A model generated the notes under the pieces. That model did not search any database, was not told where the DNA came from, and saw only the letters and a list, made by a program, of their open reading frames with translations. This document shows, one piece after another, positions 1-8,224 of a DNA stretch of 64,000 nt. The stretch spans positions 1 through 64,000 of the forward strand of contig PENC01000013.1 in assembly GCA_003674045.1 (NCBI GenBank). The letters are read 5' to 3'. Made by a program: the position numbers and the translations under genes. The stretch is from Streptomyces griseocarneus (lineage in GTDB: Bacteria > Actinomycetota > Actinomycetes > Streptomycetales > Streptomycetaceae). The number at the start of each line of letters is the position of its first letter. Position 1 is the stretch's first letter.

Positions 1-147
1 GCGATGCCGTTCCTGCAGGATGCCGCGCTCGCGCTCACCGAGGACCCGTACGACTGGTCCACGGACCGCATCGCCCAGCTGGGCAACACCACCCCGAAGT
101 ACGTGCGGGACGTGAAGAACAAGGCGGCGAAGCGCCGCGGCCACTGA
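1..147 (+). CDS. C-terminal end of an unidentified protein (partial)
   Basis: The window opens inside a reading frame whose last 48 codons end at the TGA at 145-147. The visible part is helical and has a helix-turn-helix-like look (WSTDRIAQLGNT followed by a basic tail KNKAAKRRG). Such an end could belong to a DNA-binding or small-terminase-like protein, since the large terminase lies downstream, but this is only inference from position. A perfect-looking terminator follows 35 bases later, so the gene probably ends its own transcript. The family is not recognised. Confidence 0.6.
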   Translation, partial: AMPFLQDAALALTEDPYDWSTDRIAQLGNTTPKYVRDVKNKAAKRRGH

Positions 148-181
148 GCCACCGCACCTCTGACCCGGCCCCGAAGAACCA

Positions 182-234
182 CCGGGGCCGGGTTTTCAGT
201 CGCCGGTGACCGGGGCCTGAAAACCCGGCGCCGG
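182..234 (+). terminator. Long inverted repeat, probable terminator
   Basis: Arms 182-199 and 217-234 are complementary at 17 of 18 positions, with a 17-base loop. The core is CCGGGTTTTCAG paired with CTGAAAACCCGG. It lies just after the stop codon at 147 and fits a GC-rich actinobacterial terminator without a clear U tract. Confidence 0.7.
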
Positions 235-464
235 AGAACCCGGCTTCCGGTAGACCGGGTCCCGATGGGCCGGGTCCCGGCAGATCAGGCCCCTTTAGTA
301 AGAACATCAAGCAACACCATCAAGTAGTTACGGTGCCCTCGCTTCGCTCAGGCACCGTCGGCTATCGGTCTCGTGGGGGAGGGCCCTGCAACGACGAGAC
401 GGCGCGCCGCGGCTGCCGAACAGACGCCTGTCACAGAATCGGCCGAGACGACGTTCCCCTCGAC

Positions 465-713
465 ATGACAGCCATGCCCCGCCTCACCCCCCTGGCCCGC
501 CACTACCACGAGACCCGCCGCGAGTTCCTGGCCGCGTGCGGCACGCAGATCACCCCTTGGTACCGGCTCACGTCCGACGAACGATCGGTCTCCGTTGCCG
601 AGGCCGCGATCATTCTCGAAGCGGTGCGCCGGGCGAGCGAGGAACACGATGCGCTCCAGCCCACCATCACCAGCCATCCGGTCGCTGTCGGCACCGATCA
701 CGGGCAGGTGTAA
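465..713 (+). CDS. Small hypothetical protein (82 aa)
   Basis: An 82-residue helical protein beginning MTAMPRLTPLARHYHETRR and containing a conserved-looking stretch (SVAEAAIILEAVRRASEEHDAL). I place the start at ATG 465. The open frame runs up to 333, but the extra N-terminus looks like intergenic sequence. No Shine-Dalgarno is visible, so initiation may be leaderless or at ATG 474. It stands alone between two terminator-like structures. I do not recognise the family. Position before the large terminase would suit a small terminase or regulator, but nothing in the sequence proves it. Confidence 0.45.
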   Translation: MTAMPRLTPLARHYHETRREFLAACGTQITPWYRLTSDERSVSVAEAAIILEAVRRASEEHDALQPTITSHPVAVGTDHGQV

Positions 714-749
714 CAAGTTCGGGCCTTCCGACGTACTACTGAGTGCTGA

Positions 750-782
750 GGCCCGCGCGACCGCCCCCCCGTCGCGCGGGCC
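750..782 (+). terminator. Perfect 12-bp hairpin
   Basis: Arms 750-761 (GGCCCGCGCGAC) and 771-782 (GTCGCGCGGGCC) pair perfectly across a C-rich 9-base loop. An outer inverted repeat encloses it: 708-721 (GTGTAACAAGTTCG) and 818-831 (CGAACTTGTCACAC) match at 13 of 14 positions. It may end the 465-713 gene; the outer repeat could instead be a protein-binding site. Confidence 0.55.
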
Positions 783-845
783 TTGAGCCAGACTTCCGGC
801 GCACAGCGCACAGGGCGCGAACTTGTCACACTGCGCCGGAACCCG

Positions 846-888
846 CGGTCTGGCCGGGACGTCAGGGCATGGGCACCCGGCCAGACCG
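846..888 (+). terminator. Perfect 13-bp hairpin upstream of the terminase
   Basis: Arms 846-858 (CGGTCTGGCCGGG) and 876-888 (CCCGGCCAGACCG) pair perfectly across a 17-base loop. The last base of the right arm is the first base of the late-promoter element at 888, so the hairpin insulates the terminase promoter from upstream transcription. Confidence 0.6.
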
Positions 889-924
889 CGACACAAACCA
901 AGCCCGAGCGGCACCGTCCCGGCC
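888..924 (+). promoter_or_regulatory. Late-type bipartite promoter element, terminase copy
   Basis: GCGACACAAA lies at 888-897 and CACCGTC at 912-918, with the ATG of the terminase at 925, exactly 37 bases from the first G. No Shine-Dalgarno separates them, so the predicted transcript is leaderless. The same arrangement recurs before eight or nine other phage genes in the window. Confidence 0.6.
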
Positions 925-2718
925 ATGTCCCGCACGCAGCCTGATCAGCCGACACGCACCCGCGTGGCCCCCTCGGCGTCCAAGCTGCAGCGTGCCCGGT
1001 CCGGCGTCGTCTCCCGCGACGCCGCCAACGTCGCCGACATCCTCCTGCGGCTGCCGCCGACCGAGCGCCGCAACGCCTTCAAGCACCGCCTCACCGCCCG
1101 CGAACGCGCCGTCGTCATGACGGAGGTCGAGCGCGCGACAGGCTCCCTGTACGGCCTGTGGCGGGACTCGCCGTCCGGGTTCGTGGAAGACGTCCTCGGC
1201 GAGAGCCTGTGGTCCAAGCAGCGTGCCGTCCTCGACGCGATCGTCGACCACAAGCGTGTCGCCGTCCCCGCCGGATTCGGCGTCGGCAAGACGCACCTCG
1301 CCGCCCGCGCCGCCGTGTGGTTCACCAACGTCTATCCGGTGGGCACCGCCCTGTGCATCACCACCGCGACCCGCTTCCGACAGGTGCAGCGGCAGCTGTG
1401 GCCGCACATCCGCAAGGTCGTCCCCCGTGCCGGCCTGCCGGGCTACTGCGACACCGTCCAGTACAAGATGCCCGACCCATACGGCAACGACTTCGTGGCC
1501 GCGTACGGCTTCTCCGCCCCGGCAAATGATGAGGCCGCGATGCAGGGCATCCACATGCCTCACCTGCTGCTCATCGTCGACGAGGCGGGCGGTATCGCCC
1601 CGATGATCGGCCACGGCACCAATAACCTGCTGACCGGCGGGCACGCGGCGATGCTCGCCATCGGCAACCCCGCGATGGACGACCCGGCCAGCTGGTTCGA
1701 GGAACTGTGTATCGAAGGTGACGACCCGAGCGAGCCGACCACCGTCACCATCCCGATCTCCTCGCTCGACTCCCCGGCGATCACCCGCGAACACGCCCCG
1801 TTCTGCACCGACTGCCCCGAAGGCGTCGCCCGGCACTCCCTCGCCGACCACATGCCCGACCAGGACTGGGTGGACCGCACCGTCCGCTCGTACGGCGAAG
1901 ACCACCCCTACGTGATCGCCAAGGTCTACGCGCGGTTCCCCAAGGGCGGCGGCGGCATCGTCATCCCGCCGAGCTGGGTCGAGGCCGCCGCCTCGTACGA
2001 GGACTCCACCGGAGAGGGCTGGCACCGCCTGTGCGACCTCGGCCTGGAAGGCGAGACCGTACAGCACACCGTCCGCGAGGGCGCCTGGGTCCGCCTCGGC
2101 GTCGACGTGGCCGCGGACGGCGGCGACGAGTTCACCGTGTACCGGGTGGTCGGCGACGCGGTCGAGTTCCGGCACGCCTCCGCCGGCGCCGCGAACGACA
2201 ACCAGGTGTCCGTCGCTGAGGTGGTCCTGGAGGAGATCCACGCCGCACAGCGCCTGGCCGATGCCCTGAACTCCGCGCACCCTGTCCGCGTCAAGGTCGA
2301 CCAGAACGGCATCGGTCACGGAGTGGTCAGCATGTTGGAGCGGTGGGCGGAGACGGGCCGGCACCGCGCGCAGATCGTCGGGGTCATGGTGTCGGAGTCC
2401 CCGAGCCAGGATGACCCCGGCGCCGTCATGCGGCCGTGGCGTAAGCGCGACGAGATGTGGCTCGCCACCAGGAGCCTCCTCCAGCCAGACCCATCCTCCG
2501 GCCGCGGACGGCTGCGCCTCCACGTCGACAAGAAGGCCGCGGCGCAGCTCTCCACCCCGAAGCTGCTGTCGACGACCAGCGGCTACACCCAGATCGAATC
2601 GAAGAAGACCATGAAGTCACGCGGCATGAAATCCCCGGACAGGGCCGAAGCCGTACTCCTGGCCCTGTACGAGCCGGAGCCCCTGCACAAGCCGCGCCGC
2701 CGCGGCCTCCTTAACTGA
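925..2718 (+). CDS. terL: Phage terminase large subunit
   Basis: This 597-residue protein is the ATPase/nuclease motor that packages phage DNA into the prohead. The N-terminal ATPase half has a Walker A motif (AGFGVGKT, Lys122) and a Walker B motif (LLLIVDEAG, Asp219-Glu220). The C-terminal half has the RNase H-like nuclease pattern: an acidic strand RLGVDVAADGGDEFTVY near 390, a second acidic site in RVKVDQNGIG, and DRAEAVLLAL near the end. Length is normal for the family. The start ATG 925 is chosen because it lies 37 bases from the promoter element; the frame is open further up to 823. Unusually, the next gene is not the portal, which lies about 29 kb downstream. Confidence 0.93.
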   Translation: MSRTQPDQPTRTRVAPSASKLQRARSGVVSRDAANVADILLRLPPTERRNAFKHRLTARERAVVMTEVERATGSLYGLWRDSPSGFVEDVLGESLWSKQRAVLDAIVDHKRVAVPAGFGVGKTHLAARAAVWFTNVYPVGTALCITTATRFRQVQRQLWPHIRKVVPRAGLPGYCDTVQYKMPDPYGNDFVAAYGFSAPANDEAAMQGIHMPHLLLIVDEAGGIAPMIGHGTNNLLTGGHAAMLAIGNPAMDDPASWFEELCIEGDDPSEPTTVTIPISSLDSPAITREHAPFCTDCPEGVARHSLADHMPDQDWVDRTVRSYGEDHPYVIAKVYARFPKGGGGIVIPPSWVEAAASYEDSTGEGWHRLCDLGLEGETVQHTVREGAWVRLGVDVAADGGDEFTVYRVVGDAVEFRHASAGAANDNQVSVAEVVLEEIHAAQRLADALNSAHPVRVKVDQNGIGHGVVSMLERWAETGRHRAQIVGVMVSESPSQDDPGAVMRPWRKRDEMWLATRSLLQPDPSSGRGRLRLHVDKKAAAQLSTPKLLSTTSGYTQIESKKTMKSRGMKSPDRAEAVLLALYEPEPLHKPRRRGLLN

Positions 2719-2732
2719 AAGGCGCTCCTGCC

Positions 2733-2936
2733 GTGAGTACATTCGGAAGCATGAGCGGCACTCCGAGACGTCTGGACCCGTCGATGGACCGGGCGTCGGC
2801 CGCGATCGTCCTGGGGTGCACGCCGCGGCAGGTCGGGCCGTGCGCGCGTTGCCGCGGTCTCACCGTCCGGTACGGCCAGCAGGCCCAGCCGATCTGCCCT
2901 GCCTGCAAGGCAGAGGAGAAGCGCATCGAGCGATAG
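2733..2936 (+). CDS. Small zinc-ribbon-like protein (67 aa)
   Basis: A 67-residue basic protein with two CxxC pairs (CARC and CPAC, about 17 residues apart), the layout of a single zinc ribbon. The start is GTG 2733, preceded by a GAAAGG Shine-Dalgarno 10 bases upstream, and it begins 14 bases after the terminase stop, so it is probably on the terminase transcript. Such ribbons often bind nucleic acid. I know of no specific function for this one. Confidence 0.6.
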   Translation: MSTFGSMSGTPRRLDPSMDRASAAIVLGCTPRQVGPCARCRGLTVRYGQQAQPICPACKAEEKRIER

Positions 2937-3054
2937 CCGTGCCGGGGAATCGTTGACAGGGCACGCTCTTGACCATGAACCCGATCGCCGTACGGATGTC
3001 GATCACCGCCCCGTCGGTGTCGGCCGCCGTCTGACCGACGAAAGGAAGGCCCCT

Positions 3055-3294
3055 GTGGCGTTTGAAGTGTTCCTCGACGAGGACGGCGCCGAGTACACCG
3101 GGCGCGTCCCGGACTACCCGGAGCCAGACGCCGAGCCTTTGTGCTGGAAGCATCACAGCAACTCGTGCGGCTGCCAGCCGGAGGAGCAAGAGCAGGACCT
3201 CGGCACGGGCGAGCACCGGTTTTCCACGGAACCGCCGTTCCCACCCGGCTCCCGCTCGGTGATTGACGACTTTTTGGAGACGCCCGCCTGGTGA
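3055..3294 (+). CDS. Small acidic hypothetical protein (79 aa)
   Basis: A 79-residue acidic protein beginning AFEVFLDEDGAEYTGR. It contains a short Cys/His cluster (LCWKHHSNSCGCQ) that might bind a metal. GTG 3055 is chosen over upstream in-frame codons because AAAGGAAGG lies at the right distance. It follows the zinc-ribbon gene on the same strand and ends the short post-terminase gene group. The family is not recognised. Confidence 0.55.
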   Translation: MAFEVFLDEDGAEYTGRVPDYPEPDAEPLCWKHHSNSCGCQPEEQEQDLGTGEHRFSTEPPFPPGSRSVIDDFLETPAW

Positions 3295-3393
3295 ACCGAG
3301 CGAGACGAAGGCCAAGCAGGCGCCGGAGCTGAGGGGTGTCCGGCAGGGGCGGCGAGATGTTTCCTGCCTCTTCGCCGACCGGTCGGCCTGTCG

Positions 3394-3756
3394 TCAGTGC
3401 TGCCGGGGGCCGTCGGGTGCCGTGGGGCTGGGTGTGTTCCGGTACAGCCCGGCCGGGTAGATGTCGACGCCGAGGGCGGCTTCGAGCTTGGCGAGCGTGC
3501 CGAGGTCGGGGAGCACTTCTCCGCGGAGGGTGCGGCTGATGGTGGCCTGGGCGACGGCGCACAGCCGGGCGAGGGTGCGCTGGGAGATCTTCTGCTGGTC
3601 CATGGCGGCCTTGAGGCGCCGCGCGACTTCCTGGCCGTAGTGCGCGCTGAGCGGTGCGTCGACCTGGAGGCGGGCGTTCGGCCACTCCCCTGCGGCGACA
3701 TAGCGACAGGGGACCTGGTCGTCGCGCAATTCCGGCCCTTCCCACCACTCCTGCAT
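3394..3756 (-). CDS. XRE-family helix-turn-helix regulator
   Basis: A 120-residue protein with a central HTH of the Cro/CI type: helices around GQEVARRLKAAMDQQKIS, then QRTLARLCAVAQATISRTLRGE. The start at 3756 has AAGGGG nine bases upstream; the frame is open to 3777, which is an alternative start. It points away from the transposase gene, with a 170-190 bp gap between them that contains the palindromes CCATATATGG (3820-3829) and GATGATCATC (3845-3854). As the first minus-strand gene after the terminase, it could be a lysogeny-type repressor or the regulator of neighbouring cargo. The sequence cannot tell which. Confidence 0.8.
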   Translation of the reverse strand: MQEWWEGPELRDDQVPCRYVAAGEWPNARLQVDAPLSAHYGQEVARRLKAAMDQQKISQRTLARLCAVAQATISRTLRGEVLPDLGTLAKLEAALGVDIYPAGLYRNTPSPTAPDGPRQH

Positions 3757-3819
3757 GTCCTTGTTCCCCTTCATCATCCCGTCCGCGCTTCACCCGGTAC
3801 GCACCAACCCCAGGGTGAT

Positions 3820-3854
3820 CCATATATGGTTCACTCTAGAGGCTGATGATCATC
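3820..3854. promoter_or_regulatory. Two short palindromes in the regulator/transposase gap
   Basis: CCATATATGG (3820-3829) and GATGATCATC (3845-3854) are perfect 10-bp palindromes in the non-coding stretch between the divergent XRE and IS110 genes. They could be operators for the XRE protein or part of the IS110 end, which also lies in this gap. Confidence 0.3.
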
Positions 3855-3949
3855 GCGGCGCTGCCGGTTTCGGACGGCCGTCGTTGCCTGTGCCGGCCTC
3901 GGGGGTTGCTGTCTTCGGGTCGGCGTGTCGAGCACTCTGGAGGGGCGGG

Positions 3950-5197
3950 GTGGCCAGGTACTACTGCGGCATCGACTGGTCGGAAGGTCTCAACGATGTC
4001 GCTGTCGTGGACCGCGCGGGCGCGGTCATCGCCGCCGCGCAGGTCGAGGAGAGCCCGGAGGGGGTCAAGGAACTGCTTCAGCTCCTGCGCGAGCTGAACC
4101 GGAGCCACCGGCACAGCCGCAAGCAAGTTCCCATTGCAATCGAGACGAACCGCGGGCTCCTCGTCGGGGCGCTGCGGGCGGCCGGTCAGCAGGTCGTGGC
4201 CATCAACCCGTCGGCGGTCGCCCGCTACCGGGGCCGCCTGAACCCGACGAGGAAGAAGTCGGACCGGACCGACGCGGTACTGCTCGCGAATATCCTGCGG
4301 ACGGACGGTGCGCTGCACCGGGGGCTGTTCACGAACTCGGACGAGGCGGGAGCGGTCACGGTCCTTGCGCGGGCGCAGCTGCGGGCCGTGCGCACCCGGG
4401 AGTACCACCGCAATCAGCTCCGCAGCCACCTGCGCGAGTACTTCCCCGCCCAGTTGGAGGCGTGGGCGGGCCTGCCGAACGGGCTGCTGCGCGCCGAGGC
4501 GCGTGCGGTTCTCGCGCTCGCGCCCACTCCCGTCCAGGCGGCGTCGCTGAGCAAGCGGAAGATCGCCGACGCTCTCGAAGCGGCGGGCCGCTTCCGGCTC
4601 GTCGACCAGCACGCCGAGCGGCTGCGCGGCCTGTTCCGGGAGAACCGGCTTCGCCAACCGTCCCGGGTCGAGGAGGCGATGGGGCAGCAGACCCTGGCGG
4701 CGCTCGCTCTCCTCGATCAGGCGTGCCGGTCCGCGGACGCCCTCACCGAGCAGGCGACGGCCGTGTTCGACGCCCACCCGCATGCCGGGATCTATCGGTC
4801 CTTCCCCGGGTGCGGGCCGGTGATCGGCGCACGGCTCCTGGGCGAGATCGGCGACGACCCCGACCGCTTCGCCACGGCCAAGGGACTGCGCGCCTACGCG
4901 GGGGCCGCCCCGCTGACGTGGGCCAGCGGCTCCAGCAACTCCGTCACCTACCGGCGGATCGCGAATCAGAACCTCAAGGCCGTCGGCTACACCTGGGCTT
5001 TCACCGCCTTGACCCGATCCCCGGGCTGCCGGGCCCACTACGACCGGCGCCGGGACGGCGGCGACGCGTACCGCGCCGCGCTGCGGAACCTCTTCGGCCG
5101 CCTGCTGTCCGCCCTGCACTACTGCCTGCGGACCGGCGAGCACTACCAGGAGCACAGGGCGTTCCCCGGCGCGCGGGACAGCGGCGCGGACGAGTAG
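3950..5197 (+). CDS. IS110-family transposase
   Basis: A 415-residue transposase with both domains of the IS110 family. The N-terminal RuvC-like DEDD domain starts YYCGIDWSEGLNDVAVVD, has the acidic IAIETNRGLLV strand, and ends with KKSDRTDAVLLANIL. The C-terminal Tnp20 domain has the helix-hairpin-like FPGCGPVIGARLLGEIGD and the serine-bearing AYAGAAPLTWASGSS. Both catalytic regions look complete, so the element may be active. GTG 3950 is preceded by GGAGGGG. IS110 elements lack terminal inverted repeats, so I cannot fix the ends. The gap upstream of the gene is where a bridge RNA would be encoded. Confidence 0.9.
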   Translation: MARYYCGIDWSEGLNDVAVVDRAGAVIAAAQVEESPEGVKELLQLLRELNRSHRHSRKQVPIAIETNRGLLVGALRAAGQQVVAINPSAVARYRGRLNPTRKKSDRTDAVLLANILRTDGALHRGLFTNSDEAGAVTVLARAQLRAVRTREYHRNQLRSHLREYFPAQLEAWAGLPNGLLRAEARAVLALAPTPVQAASLSKRKIADALEAAGRFRLVDQHAERLRGLFRENRLRQPSRVEEAMGQQTLAALALLDQACRSADALTEQATAVFDAHPHAGIYRSFPGCGPVIGARLLGEIGDDPDRFATAKGLRAYAGAAPLTWASGSSNSVTYRRIANQNLKAVGYTWAFTALTRSPGCRAHYDRRRDGGDAYRAALRNLFGRLLSALHYCLRTGEHYQEHRAFPGARDSGADE

Positions 5198-5340
5198 ATG
5201 GACGGCCGGGAGCACACCTAGGAATCCACCTCGGGCCAGCAAGAGCCCTTATGCGGGAACGGTGCCCGGCCTTCCTTCTACCCGCCCGTGCCCGGTCTCC
5301 CGCCATATCGTGGGAGCAGCACGTCGAGAAAGGGTGCCTC

Positions 5341-6336
5341 GTGCACGGCATACGCGCCCGCGACCTTCCCCTGATCCGCGCCGAGATCGCCGCCTGGCTG
5401 GCCGACCCCGGTCCGCTCGGCGGCCCGGCGACCTGGGCGTCCGGTCACGAACCGCGCACAGCCGCCGAAGAGTGGCAGGCGGCCGGCAGGTGGGCCACGG
5501 CGTTGCGGGCGGCGGACCTGTTCTACGTGTCCGCGGGCATGTCCCGCACCGCCGTCAGCGCGGGCGTCGCCCTGCCGTCCTACCGGCTCCACGAGGAAGA
5601 CGTGCCGTCCCGGCACGGGCTGCTGGTGTGGGAGGAGCCGGTCACCCCAGTCCATCACGGGGGCGAATTCACCGGCGCCCCGCTGACCGCCGCGTCCTGG
5701 ACGACCCTGGGGAACCGCGTCCACGTACGGCTGTGGACGTCGCGCGAATACTGGATCACGTCCATGGCGGAGGGCGACTCCAAGCTCGGCCTGCGGGAGC
5801 TCTCCGCCGCCGAGACGCGGGCGCTGCGTCTTCGTCACCCGCAGCCGATCGTGTGCATGTTCTCCGGGTTCCTGCCCTTCCGGAAGACACCGGGCTGGCT
5901 GGCCTCGACGCCGTCGGACACCTCGTCCATGTCGTGGGCCGAGCTGGAAGACCGCTGCCGGGCCGCTTCCCGCCACGAGCTCGCCGAGCGGGCGCTGATC
6001 GCGTCGTGGCTGCTGATCGGGCAGACCATCGTGCGCGAAGAAGAGCTTCAGATATCGAAGGCGGCCGCGAAGCAGGTGAGCCGGATCGACCCGCGGCTCC
6101 TCACGTCCGTCCGGTACGCGTACCTGCGTCACCGGCGGAGCGCCCCCGCGCGCCCTGCGGACGGTGACCGGCGACGCTACGACCGGTACCAGTGGGTCGT
6201 GGGCGGGCACTGGCGCGACCACTGGTTCCCGTCCCGCCAGGCCACCCGCCCACTGTGGATCGACGATCACCTGAAAGGCCCGGAAGGAGCACCGCTGCTC
6301 GATCCGGCGAAGCTCGTCCATGTGCTGCGGCGGTGA
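5341..6336 (+). CDS. Conserved hypothetical protein (331 aa)
   Basis: A 331-residue soluble protein. Its C-terminus carries a characteristic block (WVVGGHWRDHWFPS, then PLWIDDHLKGPEGAPLL). I associate such a block with uncharacterised proteins on actinobacterial phages and plasmids that end in a 'GHWR...KGP.. .P' signature. GTG 5341 has AAAGGG six bases upstream; the reading frame is open far upstream only because it is a shadow of the transposase. No catalytic motif is recognised. It may have arrived with the IS110 element or be part of the phage cargo. Confidence 0.65.
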   Translation: MHGIRARDLPLIRAEIAAWLADPGPLGGPATWASGHEPRTAAEEWQAAGRWATALRAADLFYVSAGMSRTAVSAGVALPSYRLHEEDVPSRHGLLVWEEPVTPVHHGGEFTGAPLTAASWTTLGNRVHVRLWTSREYWITSMAEGDSKLGLRELSAAETRALRLRHPQPIVCMFSGFLPFRKTPGWLASTPSDTSSMSWAELEDRCRAASRHELAERALIASWLLIGQTIVREEELQISKAAAKQVSRIDPRLLTSVRYAYLRHRRSAPARPADGDRRRYDRYQWVVGGHWRDHWFPSRQATRPLWIDDHLKGPEGAPLLDPAKLVHVLRR

Positions 6337-6549
6337 CGATCTTCTAGGTCGTGTCCGACGGGGCAGCGCGGACTGCCGACTGGCCACGGGCATCGCTCCC
6401 GAACAAGGAAGCGGGAAATCGATACACCTGGCCCCTGCGAGGGACACGACGAGTGTCAGCTCATCGGCATGGGCAGTCTCAGCTCCTGCTTGGTCCTCTC
6501 TCGCAGCTTGATCCACCTAGGCGCGACATGGTCGATTGAAGGAGACATC

Positions 6550-6927
6550 TTGTCTGTCGTCGCACGCAAGGTCCTGGTCGCGGTTGTGGTCCTGGCCAGC
6601 ACGGTCATCAGCGCCCCCTCCCCGACCGCCCAACCCCTCGCCCCCTCCACCGGCGCAGCCCGCCAGGCCACCCGCGACGCTGGGGTCTTTCACGCCTTCG
6701 CCGATGAGGACTTCAAGGGCCCGGACGCGTGGTTCGGCGGGGTCAAAGGGGAATGCAATTACGTCGGCGACACCTGGAACGACCGCATCCGATCCGCCCG
6801 CACCGAGGACAGGAGGGTCAAGGTGGAGCTGTGGGACAACGCCGACTGCACCGGGGGCTCGATCGTCATCGACGACCGCGGCTACCACGCCATCGGCGCA
6901 TGGGTCAGCGCCTATCGCGCCACCTAG
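6550..6927 (+). CDS. Secreted peptidase inhibitor I36-like / beta-gamma-crystallin-like protein
   Basis: A 125-residue protein with an N-terminal signal peptide (basic start, hydrophobic KVLVAVVVLASTVISA, likely cleavage near residues 24-30). The mature part resembles the I36 peptidase-inhibitor/beta-gamma-crystallin fold: Gly/Trp-rich FKGPDAWFGGVKGECNYVG, WNDRIRSART, and a closing VELWDNADCTGG. Two cysteines can form the fold's usual disulfide. The start is TTG 6550, supported by AGGAG eight bases upstream. It would act outside the cell, inhibiting or binding proteases; the actual target is unknown. Confidence 0.65.
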   Translation: MSVVARKVLVAVVVLASTVISAPSPTAQPLAPSTGAARQATRDAGVFHAFADEDFKGPDAWFGGVKGECNYVGDTWNDRIRSARTEDRRVKVELWDNADCTGGSIVIDDRGYHAIGAWVSAYRAT

Positions 6928-6946
6928 CGCGCTACCCTTCCTGCTC

Positions 6947-7204
6947 ATGGCAGACCCGTTCCTCGCAGCCCTCGACCAGGCCACCCGAACCGTCGTCGCG
7001 CGCGTCCGCGGCGAACTCCCGGCCGCGGCGTCGCGCGTGGCGGTAGCGATCACCCACTACCACTGCTGCGACCCGAACCGGGCGCTGTGCGGGCTGGGCC
7101 TGATCGGTACGCCGTCGGCCGAGGACGGGGAACAGGACTGCGTCGTCTGCGTCGACCTCGATGCCGACTGCCCTCTGTGCACGAGCGGGCGGAAGGCGGC
7201 CTGA
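6947..7204 (+). CDS. Small cysteine-rich hypothetical protein (85 aa)
   Basis: An 85-residue protein with a helical N-terminus (FLAALDQATRTVVARVRGEL) and a Cys-rich C-terminus (HYHCCDPNRALCGLG, QDCVVCVDLDADCPLC), suggesting bound zinc or disulfides. It starts 19 bases after the secreted inhibitor gene with no clear Shine-Dalgarno, so translation may depend on that gene. A strong terminator follows at 7267-7308. The family is not recognised. Confidence 0.5.
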   Translation: MADPFLAALDQATRTVVARVRGELPAAASRVAVAITHYHCCDPNRALCGLGLIGTPSAEDGEQDCVVCVDLDADCPLCTSGRKAA

Positions 7205-7266
7205 ACCTGCCCCGGTTGCCTCGCCTGGTCGCTCGTGCCGCGTGCCGTATCCCCGTCTCCGCGACC

Positions 7267-7308
7267 GTTGAAGGGCCGCCGGAACACGAGGTCCGAGGGC
7301 CCTTCAAC
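7267..7308. terminator. Perfect 11-bp hairpin between convergent genes
   Basis: Arms 7267-7277 (GTTGAAGGGCC) and 7298-7308 (GGCCCTTCAAC) pair perfectly across 20 bases. It sits between the plus-strand gene ending at 7204 and the minus-strand ALF-repeat gene ending at 7379, so it can serve as a bidirectional terminator. Confidence 0.7.
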
Positions 7309-7378
7309 AGTGTCCGAGCAGGCCGTTGGAGGACGTCATCCCGGACATCGTCTCGAACAAACGGGCGCCACGGGTAGG

Positions 7379-8095
7379 TCAGCGGACCTGGTACTGGCCG
7401 ACCTCGAGGAAGTGGCGCATGGCGGCGCGACCGCCGCTGATGGCGTCGCTGGCGGCCTTTTGGAACTTCTCGCTCGGGCTCTTGGCGATCAGGCGCGCAA
7501 TCGCGACGCGGTCGTCCTCCTCCTGGGCTTCGTACTGGCCGACTTCCAGGAAGTGGCGCACGTCGGCGGGGGTGCCGTTGAGTGCCTCGTTGGCGGCTTC
7601 TGTCATCGCACGGCCAGTGTTCTTGGCCAGGATGCGCGCAACCGCGACGCGGTCGTCCTCCTCCTGCGCCTCGTACTGGCCGACCTCTAGGAAGTGGCGC
7701 ACGTCGGCGGGGGTGCCGTTGAGTGCCTCGTTGGCGGCTTCTGTCATCGCACGGCCAGTGTTCTTGGCCAGGATGCGCGCAACCGCGACGCGGTCGTCCT
7801 CCTCCTGCGCCTCGTACTGGCCGACTTCCAGGAAGTGGCGCAGGTCGGCGGCGTTGCCGTTGAGTGCCTCGTTGGCGGCTTCCGTCACCCCACGGCCAGG
7901 GTGCTTGCCCAGGATGACGAGGACCTCGGCCCGCAGATCGTCCACCGACATGTGCGAGTAGTCCTTCGCGGCCGGGGAGGCGGTGGCGGCCGTTCCCCGT
8001 CCGGCGGCTCCGTCGGCCATCGCCGGGGAGGAGAACAGAACCACCGGGGCCAGAACGGCTGCCACGGCAACGGCCGAAACACGGACTGCCTTCAT
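7379..8095 (-). CDS. Secreted ALF-repeat protein
   Basis: A 238-residue protein with a signal peptide (MKAVRVSAVAVAAVLAPVVLF, cleavage near SPAMA). Four to five ALF-type repeats of about 47 residues follow, each ending in RHFLEVGQYE. Two central repeats are nearly identical in DNA (see repeat entry). ALF-repeat proteins are secreted actinobacterial proteins found with polymorphic toxins and bioactive clusters; their role is not settled. I chose the start at 8095 because the signal peptide begins there, although the frame is open to 8116. Confidence 0.75.
   Translation of the reverse strand: MKAVRVSAVAVAAVLAPVVLFSSPAMADGAAGRGTAATASPAAKDYSHMSVDDLRAEVLVILGKHPGRGVTEAANEALNGNAADLRHFLEVGQYEAQEEDDRVAVARILAKNTGRAMTEAANEALNGTPADVRHFLEVGQYEAQEEDDRVAVARILAKNTGRAMTEAANEALNGTPADVRHFLEVGQYEAQEEDDRVAIARLIAKSPSEKFQKAASDAISGGRAAMRHFLEVGQYQVR
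7490..7912 (-). repeat. Three tandem 141-bp coding repeats
   Basis: Units at about 7490-7630, 7631-7771 and 7772-7912 encode successive 47-residue ALF repeats. The stretch from about 7551 to 7685 recurs almost base for base from about 7692 to 7826, showing a recent in-frame duplication inside the gene. Confidence 0.75.
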
Positions 8096-8224
8096 AAGGG
8101 TGCACCTACTTCGCAAGAAAGATCAACAATGCCCGGACAGCGTAAACACGCCCAGGTCCACGCGATCGACCGCCCCCGTATGGAGACTTCCCTGTGGCCT
8201 CATCAAGCATCGTCTTCGTGCTGC

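Noticed and set aside
862..2523. 553-aa minus-strand frame opposite the terminase
   Set aside because: Antisense shadow; composition is His/Asp/Gly/Val-rich without any motif.
3925..6336. 803-aa frame covering transposase and the next gene
   Set aside because: The first half is an out-of-frame read of the IS110 gene; only the part from GTG 5341 is real.
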